DNA of 5,901 bases from contig JAISBG010000452.1 of assembly GCA_031266315.1 (NCBI GenBank), positions 1 to 5,901 of the forward strand, read 5' to 3'. Positions 1 through 5,870 of this stretch are shown piece by piece. The notes under the pieces were generated by a model. It searched no databases, was not told the DNA's origin, and saw nothing but the letters and a program-made list of their open reading frames with translations. The position numbers and the translations under genes are program-made. The first letter of the stretch is position 1. Each line of letters begins with the position of its first letter. Source of the stretch: Planctomycetaceae bacterium (GTDB lineage: Bacteria; Planctomycetota; Planctomycetia; Pirellulales; Thermoguttaceae).

Positions 1-213
1 TTTTTTTAACTCATCGCGTTTTTTATAGCCCCATCCGCGATGACAAGCAGATTCCCAAAGTTCCGCAAACGTCATGAAACTAATATAAAGTTTTTTACCG
101 GTCAAAATCGAAAGATAAAGCGGTCGCCATGTATTATCGCTGGAAAGATATGTTACGATATTCGTGTCCAGCAAAAATTCGCCGCTCTCTTCTCTTTGAG
201 TGATTTTGCTCAC
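1..213 (-). CDS. vapC: VapC-like PIN-domain toxin, N-terminal part (cut by window edge)
   Basis: The first 71 codons of a PIN-domain protein are present and the frame stays open to the window edge. The start is GTG at 213, overlapping the antitoxin stop in the 4-nt sequence GTGA. A GGAGA ribosome binding site at 222-226 lies 8 nt upstream and supports this start. Residues 14-22 read LLDTNIVTY, the classic PIN opening with metal-binding Asp16. ISFMTFAEL at 44-52 supplies the second conserved acidic residue, Glu51. The remaining acidic residues of a PIN active site would lie beyond the window. PIN-domain VapC toxins are Mg-dependent RNases that usually cut tRNA or rRNA; the target here cannot be told. 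Gene order (antitoxin first, overlapping toxin second) is typical of vapBC. Whether the C-terminus is intact is unknown. Confidence 0.85.
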   Translation of the reverse strand, partial: MSKITQREESGEFLLDTNIVTYLSSDNTWRPLYLSILTGKKLYISFMTFAELWESACHRGWGYKKRDELKK

Positions 214-482
214 TGTTTACGTCTCCGCAAAAATTCTTCTGCTTCTTCTTTGGATTCCCACAAAAACGAAAGTGAATCAAACAGACGTTCCGGGTCAGTA
301 CAAGGACCAACTCCTTGTTCTTCTGCCAATTCTTCCAACGTTTTCCGATGTTTCCAATGCTCATTGTTTTCCGGCAACGGTGTTGTTTTCTTTACAACAA
401 TAATTTCCGTGCCGCAAAATTCCGGCGGTAATGTAATGGAACCGTTGTCCGGTACAAACGTTTCGTAACGCAACATTGACAT
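210..482 (-). CDS. VapB-like antitoxin, partner of the PIN toxin
   Basis: A 90-residue acidic protein encoded directly before the PIN toxin. I chose ATG at 482 because AAGGAA at 492-497 sits 9 nt upstream. A longer reading from TTG at 524 would start directly after the clpP stop and ignore this site, and a second in-frame ATG at 476 is spaced less well. Residues 10-30 contain the pattern V-P-D-N-G-S-I-T-L-P-P followed by a beta-rich stretch ending IIVVKK. This resembles the N-terminal strand region of AbrB-like or DUF2281-type antitoxins, but I cannot confirm the family. The second half is helical and charged (LEELAEEQ; WESKEEAEEFLRRR), as expected for a segment that wraps around and blocks a toxin. 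The likely role is toxin neutralisation and autorepression of the operon. The function is inferred mainly from position: same strand, 4-nt overlap with the toxin. Confidence 0.75.
   Translation of the reverse strand: MSMLRYETFVPDNGSITLPPEFCGTEIIVVKKTTPLPENNEHWKHRKTLEELAEEQGVGPCTDPERLFDSLSFLWESKEEAEEFLRRRKQ
222..226 (-). promoter_or_regulatory. Ribosome binding site of the PIN toxin
   Basis: GGAGA on the minus strand, 8 nt before the GTG start at 213 and inside the last codons of the antitoxin gene. It supports the non-ATG start and suggests translation of the toxin is coupled to that of the antitoxin. Confidence 0.65.
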
Positions 483-491
483 TGTTTCATT

Positions 492-497
492 TTCCTT
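492..497 (-). promoter_or_regulatory. Ribosome binding site of the antitoxin
   Basis: AAGGAA on the minus strand, 9 nt before ATG at 482. It decides the start in favour of 482 over TTG at 524 and ATG at 476. It lies in the 42-nt gap after the clpP stop, so the antitoxin could be translated from a clpP read-through transcript. Confidence 0.6.
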
Positions 498-524
498 AAA
501 TTTGTTTCGTAAGTGATACAACAA

Positions 525-1151
525 TTAAGCGGATTCATCAGGTTCGATGGAATTCTTTTTGAGAACATCATCTACAACACCGTAAACTTTGGCTTCTTCG
601 GCGTTGAGATAAAAATCGCGGTCAGTATCTTTGGCGATTTCTTCAACCGGTTTGCCAATATGTGACGCGAGAATTTCATTAAGCATGGCGCGGTCTTTTA
701 ATATTTCCGTTGCCTGAATTTCAATATCCGTAACCTGACCGCCGACACCGCCCCAAGGTTGGTGCATCATGATTTTGGCGTGCGGCAACGCAAAACGTTT
801 TCCTTTTGTACCGCCTGCCAAAAGAATGGAACCGCCGCTTGCCGCCAAACCAACACAATAAGTTGCCACCGGACAACTGAGCATCTGCATGGTGTCGTAA
901 ATTGCCAGCGTTGCTGTTACACTTCCGCCGGGCGAATTGATATAAAAATGAATATCTTTCCGGCGATTTTCACTCTGAAGATAAAGCAATTTCATCACAA
1001 GTTCATTGGCATTGTCGCTTCGGATTTCGCCTTGCAGGAAAATAATCCGGTTTTCAAGAAGAAGATCGCCAAGTGTCATTGACCGTTGACGTTGGTAATC
1101 GCGATAGTTTGCCATTGTAGCGGAATAAGGCGGGAAAAAAGTTTCTTGCAT
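525..1151 (-). CDS. clpP: ATP-dependent Clp protease proteolytic subunit ClpP
   Basis: A serine peptidase of 208 residues, the usual family length. ClpP forms a cytoplasmic double-ring of 14 subunits and degrades proteins fed in by Clp-family ATPases such as ClpX or ClpA/ClpC. The catalytic triad is complete: Ser105 in GLAASGGS, His130 in MMHQPWGG and Asp179 in TDRDF. The substrate-strand motif YINSPGGSV is at 70-78. The body begins at MTLGDLLLENRI (25-36); the 24 residues before it are the variable N-terminal segment. ATG at 1151 gives the longest product, while ATG at 1115 (residue 13) is an alternative start. Neither has a clear Shine-Dalgarno site. No Clp ATPase gene is in the window. The N-terminal region resembles planctomycete ClpP from memory. 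The toxin-antitoxin pair follows on the same strand after 42 nt, so the three may be co-transcribed. Confidence 0.97.
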   Translation of the reverse strand: MQETFFPPYSATMANYRDYQRQRSMTLGDLLLENRIIFLQGEIRSDNANELVMKLLYLQSENRRKDIHFYINSPGGSVTATLAIYDTMQMLSCPVATYCVGLAASGGSILLAGGTKGKRFALPHAKIMMHQPWGGVGGQVTDIEIQATEILKDRAMLNEILASHIGKPVEEIAKDTDRDFYLNAEEAKVYGVVDDVLKKNSIEPDESA

Positions 1152-1468
1152 TATGATGTAGGAAATCGGTAAAGTATGATTAAAAAACGTTGTAAACTAC
1201 AGTATCCTATAACAATAGAATACAAATCACCGTGTAGTTATGTCGTTATGTGAAGGGGAACGGAATGTAATTGGTAAATTGATTGATAAATTGTTTTCGG
1301 TTTGCCGACTGCCGAATTTGCAGAATTAATTCAAACCGTTTTTATCGTCTGTAATTTTGACTAAAAAACTCCAATCAATCAAGAGCGATTTCAAAGAATT
1401 TAACAAAAAGTTCCTAACTATTTGCCAGTTGGCATGAAATTTAAGTTAATTTGCGGAACTTACGAGTT
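1152..1468. other. Gap of 317 nt with no gene found
   Basis: This stretch lies between the SNF2 gene stop and the clpP start and should hold the end of one transcript and the promoter of the other. I see no coding region on either strand with a recognisable product. A short hairpin with arms TGCCA/TGGCA is at 1423-1434, about 35 nt past the SNF2 stop, and the small palindrome GAATTAATTC is at 1323-1332. Neither is followed by a convincing T run on the minus strand, so I do not call a terminator. The 100 nt before clpP are AT-rich, and no promoter stands out. Confidence 0.6.
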
Positions 1469-3433
1469 TTATGCGGTTTTTTTCAATTTTGGCGGGACAC
1501 GGAGATTGAATAGACCGAATAATTCGTCCTGATTTAATCCCGAAGAGGTATTCAGCCCACCTTTGGCTCCCGCAAGAATAAGTTCGGAAAGTTCCCGCTT
1601 TTCTTGTAACACACGGTCAATACGTTCTTCAACAGTATTGGTCGAGATAAAACGTGTTACGGTAACAGGTCCCGCCGCACCAATACGATGTGCCCGATTG
1701 ATTGCCTGATCTTCAACCGCCGGATTCCACCAACGGTCAAACAGAAAAACATATTCCGCAAATTGCAAATTCAACCCGACACTGCCCGCTCCGTAACTCA
1801 TCAATATAACATGAATATCCTTGTCCTCCCGAAAACATCGAATCATTTCGTCACGTTTTCCCGACGGAATTTTGCCGTGATATTCCGCAATACCAAACCG
1901 TTCAAGATGTTGTTTGAGTCGGTAAAGCGTTTCAACCCATTGGCTAAAAATAATTGCCTTCCGCCCACTTGCAGCAACCTCTTCAAGATCAGCAAGCAAC
2001 CGCTCCAACTTGGCACTTTCACCAGTTGCCGGATCGAAATTGCATATTTGTTTGAGCCGGATAATTAACTCAAAAACTTGAGGAATTGAAATGGATTCCG
2101 CTTCGGAAAGCCGTAACACGCCTTCATCTTCTGCCATTTTGTACGTTTCCGCCTGCTCCGGCGTTAAGTCGAGAACCGCATCGCGTAACAATTTCGGCGG
2201 TAATTCCGTAAGAACTTTGTCCTTCGTCCTCCGCAAAATATGATCACCAACTACCTTGCAAACATCGGTCGGTTTAAGTCCCGATTCCAAAAAACCCGGA
2301 GCCAGAAATTCAAAAATTCCAACTAAATCTTCCTGCGAGTTTTCAACCGGGGTCCCGGTAAGTGCCCAATTCCGCCGGCGTGAAATTGCTCTTGCCGCTT
2401 GAGAGGTTGCGTTACTTTTATTCTTAATCCGTTGCGATTCGTCGAGAACAACCAAATCAAACACCGGTGCCTTTTCGCCCTTCGGACAATCAAAATATTC
2501 ACGATCACGATTCAGAAGTTCATAATTGGCAAGCCGAACCGGAACTCCCGATAATTGCCAAAGCCATTTTCGCCGCGCCGGAGAACCATCAATCGAGTGT
2601 ACAGTAATTTCCGGCGCCCATGTTTCAAATTCACGCTTCCAATTCGTAAGCAACGGCTTCGGGCAAACAAGCAAAACACTTCGGATTTCACCGGTACGGA
2701 GCAACAGCCGAATTGTTGTAATCGCCTGCATCGTTTTGCCCAACCCCATCTCGTCCGCAAGAATTGCAAAATGCGCACTGTACAGAAACGCAATTCCCTG
2801 ACGTTGATACGGAAATGGTTCAAACGGCAAATCAAGCGTCGGAAGATGCAAAATTGATTCAATCGGCGGTTGAAGAATATAACTCAAACGATCCTGCACT
2901 TTAACCGCATCACGCGGAATACGAATACGTGTTAAAGTTTCAATATCGGCTTTAATAAGTTCCGCGTCAAACGTAACAGATTCTTCCAAACCAACAATAT
3001 CCGCCTCCTGAAAATCTATTACAAAATTATCCGACTCTAAACTTTCCGTTTCCGAATCATTTGTTTCAATATTATTTGTTTCAAGGTCGTTTGCTTCAAG
3101 GGCGTTTGTTTCAAAATCATCTGTGTCGGAATGATCGGTTTCCGAATGATCTGTTTGTGAGTTGGAAACCAACTCATCAGGCGGTGCAACAAAAAACCAA
3201 CTTCGTGAATTGACGCGGACTTTCGAATTGACCGGCAAAGACGCAACACGAATACTCGGCTCCGCCGGCAATAAATCCGAATGTACACTAATTTCAACCG
3301 GACGCTGCAACTGACGGTTCCAACCTGTTACGAATAAATCAATCGGAGAAGATGGAAACGGAAAAAATAAAGAGCAAATCTGAAACCGATTCGCTTCCTC
3401 TTCTTCCTGTAATTCTTTAATGAGTCCATTCAT
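1469..3433 (-). CDS. SNF2-family DEAD/DEAH-box helicase-like ATPase with acidic pentapeptide repeat
   Basis: A 654-residue superfamily 2 ATPase of the SNF2 (Swi2/HepA-like) type, a class that translocates on double-stranded DNA and remodels protein-DNA complexes. The motifs are complete and in order: PFPYQRQGI (207-213), Walker A DEMGLGKT (227-234, Lys233), motif Ia VCPKPLLTNW, motif II DESQ (331-334), motif III LTGTP (358-362), LRRTKDKV (400-407), motif IV IIFSQW (494-499), motif V around MSYGAGSVGLNLQ (545-557) and motif VI QAINRAHRIG (576-585) with Arg580 and Arg583. Many bacterial relatives have DEAQ at motif II; here Ala is Ser. Residues 94-133 form an acidic pentad repeat (TDHSE, TNALE and similar), probably a flexible linker between an uncharacterised N-terminal region (1-90) and the motor. 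ATG at 3433 has no Shine-Dalgarno site; its upstream region is very AT-rich. The biological role is unknown. Transcription repair, nucleoid remodelling and defence are all possible, and no partner gene is adjacent. Confidence 0.93.
   Translation of the reverse strand: MNGLIKELQEEEEANRFQICSLFFPFPSSPIDLFVTGWNRQLQRPVEISVHSDLLPAEPSIRVASLPVNSKVRVNSRSWFFVAPPDELVSNSQTDHSETDHSDTDDFETNALEANDLETNNIETNDSETESLESDNFVIDFQEADIVGLEESVTFDAELIKADIETLTRIRIPRDAVKVQDRLSYILQPPIESILHLPTLDLPFEPFPYQRQGIAFLYSAHFAILADEMGLGKTMQAITTIRLLLRTGEIRSVLLVCPKPLLTNWKREFETWAPEITVHSIDGSPARRKWLWQLSGVPVRLANYELLNRDREYFDCPKGEKAPVFDLVVLDESQRIKNKSNATSQAARAISRRRNWALTGTPVENSQEDLVGIFEFLAPGFLESGLKPTDVCKVVGDHILRRTKDKVLTELPPKLLRDAVLDLTPEQAETYKMAEDEGVLRLSEAESISIPQVFELIIRLKQICNFDPATGESAKLERLLADLEEVAASGRKAIIFSQWVETLYRLKQHLERFGIAEYHGKIPSGKRDEMIRCFREDKDIHVILMSYGAGSVGLNLQFAEYVFLFDRWWNPAVEDQAINRAHRIGAAGPVTVTRFISTNTVEERIDRVLQEKRELSELILAGAKGGLNTSSGLNQDELFGLFNLRVPPKLKKTA
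3035..3154 (-). repeat. 15-bp tandem repeat, eight units, inside the SNF2 gene
   Basis: Eight diverged 15-bp units encode residues 94-133 as pentads of the form T/A-N/D-x-x-E: TDHSE, TDHSD, TDDFE, TNALE, ANDLE, TNNIE, TNDSE, TESLE. A ninth, more decayed unit (SDNFV) may extend the array to 3020. On the plus strand the units show as spaced TTTGTTTCAA-like words. Unit length is a multiple of three, so gain or loss of units keeps the frame. The array probably arose by slippage or unequal recombination. Confidence 0.85.
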
Positions 3434-3460
3434 TGTATTATTTATTATTTAATATATTTA

Positions 3461-3760
3461 AAATATTCAAAATTATTCAGAGGAATTTTCGTTAAAAATT
3501 TAGTAAGTTTTTCCTACGCTCTGAAAGGGCAACACAAGCCAGCCCGCCGCAACGCGGCGGGTTAGCCCAACGACACATCGCCCTGAAAGGGCAGTATACG
3601 GACTGAAAATATAACAATAGTTACGTTGCCCTTACAGGGCGTTTGTTTCGGGTTCGTTACCCGCCGCGTTGCGGCGGGCTGGCTTATATTGCCCTTTCAG
3701 GGCGTAGGAAAAACTTATTATCCTTTTAATAAAATTCCACTGAATAATTACAATATTTTA
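3461..3760. repeat. Large nested imperfect palindrome filling the intergenic gap
   Basis: The left arm (about 3461-3600) is mirrored by the right arm (about 3620-3760) around a centre near 3610. The best-matched blocks are TAAGTTTTTCCTACG at 3504-3518 against the reverse complement ending at 3717, and the 19-nt GC-rich hairpin with arms CCCGCCGC/GCGGCGGG at 3543-3561 against 3660-3678. The AT-rich outer flanks also match: AATTATTCAG at 3471-3480 against 3740-3749. Each arm also holds two 13-nt hairpins of the form GCCCT-GAA-AGGGC, at 3518-3530, 3580-3592, 3628-3640 and 3691-3703; the first has one mismatch in its stem. No transposase or other protein gene lies inside. The element ends at about the stop codon of the nuclease-like gene. 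It is likely a non-coding dispersed repeat or a miniature inverted-repeat element, and may also act as a transcription barrier. Confidence 0.85.
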
Positions 3761-3761
3761 T

Positions 3762-4304
3762 TTATGATAATGATTCCAGAGTTGGCGGTTTATTGGGGTC
3801 GTAATTTTTGGAGAGGTAATTGTCCGGTGCCGAACCGGTACGTTGAGGGTGGACTGGTCTTTTCGGTAACGGTTTTTCTTGGAATAAAACAAAACGTTTT
3901 TTATATTCGTTGCAATTAAAATCCAAATCGTGGAACTGTCTCAATACCGAAATAATATAATCCAATAAACATTCCGAAGCACGGAATTTTTGGATAATTT
4001 CCGTCCCGATAATTTTGTTGGATTTCATCTCCACGAACAGCAGAAATTTTTTATGTCGCAGTTTGGTAATAAGCAGATAATCACAACGTTTCAAACTGCC
4101 GTTTTCGTTGCAAAAAATTTGATCATTCGCCTGACTGTAATCAATCTTAATAAGAATCGAATCATCGGAAACTCCGTTAATCTGAACTTCTCGCAATTTG
4201 GCACTACGGTCATTTTCTTTAAGAATTGCCGTTCGGGCGTTGATTTCGCCGAAAATACCGGGAACAAGTATCTTTTGTAACGTTTCTTTAAGATTGATAT
4301 TCAT
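3762..4304 (-). CDS. PD-(D/E)XK-like nuclease candidate, partner of the ATPase
   Basis: A 180-residue protein I do not recognise by name. Residues 71-96 hold a plausible PD-(D/E)XK nuclease core: Asp75 in KRCDYLLI, then a basic turn, then a hydrophobic strand LLFVEMKSN with Glu92 and Lys94 (E-x-K). The Asp to Glu spacing of 17 residues and a downstream helix with Gln105 fit the fold. The N-terminal half is mixed alpha/beta with no other known motif. From about residue 143 the chain becomes proline-rich and basic (KPLPKRPVHPQR) and is probably disordered. No signal peptide or membrane segment is seen. The gene starts 2 nt after the ATPase stop, with AGGAG at 4312-4316 placed 7-8 nt before ATG, so the two are almost certainly co-translated and act together. 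I infer that it cuts nucleic acid under control of the ATPase; a non-enzymatic partner is the alternative. Confidence 0.7.
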   Translation of the reverse strand: MNINLKETLQKILVPGIFGEINARTAILKENDRSAKLREVQINGVSDDSILIKIDYSQANDQIFCNENGSLKRCDYLLITKLRHKKFLLFVEMKSNKIIGTEIIQKFRASECLLDYIISVLRQFHDLDFNCNEYKKRFVLFQEKPLPKRPVHPQRTGSAPDNYLSKNYDPNKPPTLESLS

Positions 4305-4306
4305 TT

Positions 4307-5755
4307 TTAATCTCCTGCCAGAATTTCGTCCTGAATATTATTCATTTCAATAATCGTGTCATCGAAAACAGGAAGGCAAATACCAAGTTCGTCAATTTTC
4401 GCCTGTACAAAAATGTATTTCGGAACCGCCGAATCGGTAACAATTTGTTCCGACTCCGACTCCATTTTTGTTTTTATTTTTGTTCTTGTTTTCGGGGGAG
4501 ATACTTTTTGTGTCATATAAACCCGTACTTTTGCAGGATTAAGAATTTCCGCCTCTGTATATCCGTATCGTTTCATTACACGGTTATTATTTTTATTGTG
4601 CCGGTAAAGCATGATGAGCGTGTTCAATTCCTTGACAATATAATCGCTGTGTGTGGTGATATAAATTTTGTAACCTTGATTAACCAGTCTTACAAAAATT
4701 CGTGCCAGAATCCGCTGATTTTCAGGATGTAAATTCATTTCCGGTTCGTCAATCATTAACATATTGACCGGCGTTTCCCGTAGCATTGTACCACGATATA
4801 ATTGTAACCAGAACGGTAAAAGTGAACGGACAGAGGATGACGTTTCACTCAACGTCAACGGCGTATGTTTGGTACTTATTTCAGTACATGTTTCAGTATG
4901 GAAGGGTACAAAATGCAATTTGTTGTGACGAATTTCAAAATTTCCGTCCAGCATTTTGTTAAAAATAGTTTGTAGTTCTGTTTGTTCCGGTAACAATTTC
5001 TGTATGAAATCACGAATCATATTGAGATTGTTTTGAGCGGGAAGCGGATAGTTGAGCGGTTGGGAATGGATGTTGTCCTTCTGTTGATTCTTTTTGTCGC
5101 GGTAATAACCAATCTCTTCCGAAAACATTGCCGCACCGATTCGTTCCGCACTCACTACAGCCGCACAAGGAATAATTTCAGGCGAAATAAATTTTGTTAA
5201 ACTTTGAACGGAATCAATTATTGGGACAGAATTAGATGAATCAGACAAATTAGACCGATTGGACAAAAATTCCTGCGGAACATGTTCTTCTTGAAATATT
5301 TGAACACTTTTTCCTTCGTCATCTGTTTTAACAAGGTACGATTCGCAATCGGATAAAATCCAACGTGCGGTTTTTCTTTTTAAGAGCAATGATTGGTTAA
5401 GAGTCCAGCGAATACTGAGACGGAATTGGCAATCCGCTAACCGTTCAGAAGGAGAACCCAAGACAACAGGCAAATATTCCGTAACATATTTTTGGTAGGC
5501 GAGTTCCAGATTTTTAGATAACAGCGGCTGAATTTGTTTTCGTACTATTCGAAATTCCCGCTCGTTTTTGATTTTTTTGATCATTGTCGTACCGATTTGA
5601 AAATTGTACTTATTGTGCCAATAATCGAAAAAACCGTACAAAGTATAAGCCGCTAATGTTTTACCGGTATTGTTTTTACCGCAAACAACCGTCAGATCGC
5701 CAAGTTCGTATTTCGTGCTCTCGATAACTCCAATATTTTTGATGAATACTTTCAT
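4307..5755 (-). CDS. ABC/AAA-type ATPase (AAA_15/AAA_21-like), first gene of a two-gene module
   Basis: A 482-residue ATPase of the SMC/Rad50/OLD-like ABC group. The start is taken as ATG at 5755, giving MKVFIKNIGVIES, a typical opening for these proteins; TTG at 5761 would add two residues. Walker A is GKNNTGKT at 26-33 (Lys32). A degenerate ABC signature, LSETSSSVRSL, is at 302-312. Walker B MLMIDEPE is at 332-339 (Asp336, Glu337), followed by the NLHP D-loop region at 341-344 and the switch histidine His369 in ITTHSD. The middle region (about 50-300) is variable and probably forms the helical insertion. About 113 residues follow His369, with a Lys/Thr/Ser-rich low-complexity stretch near 419-437. 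I see no TOPRIM signature, so unlike OLD nucleases this protein has no recognisable catalytic domain of its own; the next gene probably provides it. ATPases of this type drive Septu, PARIS and related defence systems. Confidence 0.9.
   Translation of the reverse strand: MKVFIKNIGVIESTKYELGDLTVVCGKNNTGKTLAAYTLYGFFDYWHNKYNFQIGTTMIKKIKNEREFRIVRKQIQPLLSKNLELAYQKYVTEYLPVVLGSPSERLADCQFRLSIRWTLNQSLLLKRKTARWILSDCESYLVKTDDEGKSVQIFQEEHVPQEFLSNRSNLSDSSNSVPIIDSVQSLTKFISPEIIPCAAVVSAERIGAAMFSEEIGYYRDKKNQQKDNIHSQPLNYPLPAQNNLNMIRDFIQKLLPEQTELQTIFNKMLDGNFEIRHNKLHFVPFHTETCTEISTKHTPLTLSETSSSVRSLLPFWLQLYRGTMLRETPVNMLMIDEPEMNLHPENQRILARIFVRLVNQGYKIYITTHSDYIVKELNTLIMLYRHNKNNNRVMKRYGYTEAEILNPAKVRVYMTQKVSPPKTRTKIKTKMESESEQIVTDSAVPKYIFVQAKIDELGICLPVFDDTIIEMNNIQDEILAGD
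4312..4316 (-). promoter_or_regulatory. Ribosome binding site of the nuclease-like gene
   Basis: A strong AGGAG on the minus strand, inside the last codons of the ATPase gene (encoding Ala-Gly-Asp) and 7-8 nt before ATG at 4304. It confirms that start and implies coupled translation of the pair. Confidence 0.8.
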
Positions 5756-5783
5756 GCTCAATAAAACGTAATAAAATCGGAAT

Positions 5784-5797
5784 AGCCCGATAGGGCT
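5784..5797. repeat. Short hairpin AGCCC/GGGCT upstream of the ATPase gene
   Basis: A five-pair stem with a four-base loop (AGCCC-GATA-GGGCT), 28 nt before the ATPase start. On the plus strand it is followed by TTATTTT, so it could be a weak terminator for a transcript entering from the left. On the minus strand it would fall in the leader of the ATPase transcript. Confidence 0.5.
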
Positions 5798-5802
5798 TTA
5801 TT

Positions 5803-5837
5803 TTCGTAACCGCAGGTCTTTGACCTGCGGTTACGAA
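5803..5837. repeat. Perfect 16-bp inverted repeat with a 3-nt loop
   Basis: Arms at 5803-5818 and 5822-5837 are exact reverse complements of 16 nt around the loop TTT. The core is ACCGCAGGTC/GACCTGCGGT. It sits about 48 nt before the ATPase start. It may be a member of a dispersed palindromic repeat family, an insulating terminator or an operator; the sequence alone does not decide. On the minus strand no run of T follows directly. Confidence 0.75.
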
Positions 5838-5849
5838 CCAACGAAACCA

Positions 5850-5864
5850 CTGCCTGAAAGGCAG
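5850..5864. repeat. Short hairpin CTGCCT/AGGCAG with GAA loop
   Basis: A six-pair stem with a GAA loop. The build matches the GCCCT-GAA-AGGGC hairpins of the large palindrome at 3461-3760, and both share the word CCTGAAAGG. On the plus strand it is followed by AATTTT, a weak T stretch. Confidence 0.5.
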
Positions 5865-5870
5865 AATTTT

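Noticed and set aside
40..468. Plus-strand open frame of 142 codons
   Set aside because: Antisense to the antitoxin and toxin genes, which have overlapping starts, ribosome binding sites and a PIN motif. Its product is serine-rich with no known motif.
482..524. N-terminal extension of the antitoxin to TTG at 524
   Set aside because: It would start directly after the clpP stop and run through the AAGGAA site that is well placed for ATG at 482.
1152..1260. Promoter for clpP, for example TTTACA or TTGTAT with poor -10 partners on the minus strand
   Set aside because: The region is AT-rich and several weak box pairs can be drawn. None matches well enough to choose.
1423..1434. Terminator after the SNF2 gene
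   Set aside because: The stem is only 5 bp with a 2-nt loop and no T run follows on the minus strand.
3020..3165. Possible CRISPR array from the regular 15-bp spacing
   Set aside because: Units are contiguous with no spacers, are too short and are in frame within a coding gene.
3037..3297. Minus-strand frame with a repetitive LKQ-rich product
   Set aside because: Out-of-frame reading of the pentapeptide repeat inside the SNF2 gene.
3434..3470. Promoter for the SNF2 gene (TTGAAT at 3465-3470 with AT-rich -10 options)
   Set aside because: The stretch is almost all A and T, so such matches are expected by chance. It also forms the outer flank of the palindrome.
3626..3919. Plus-strand open frame of 97 codons across the palindrome and the end of the nuclease-like gene
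   Set aside because: Its first part is only a translation of the hairpin repeat and the rest is antisense to a gene with better support. No ribosome binding site or recognisable domain is seen.
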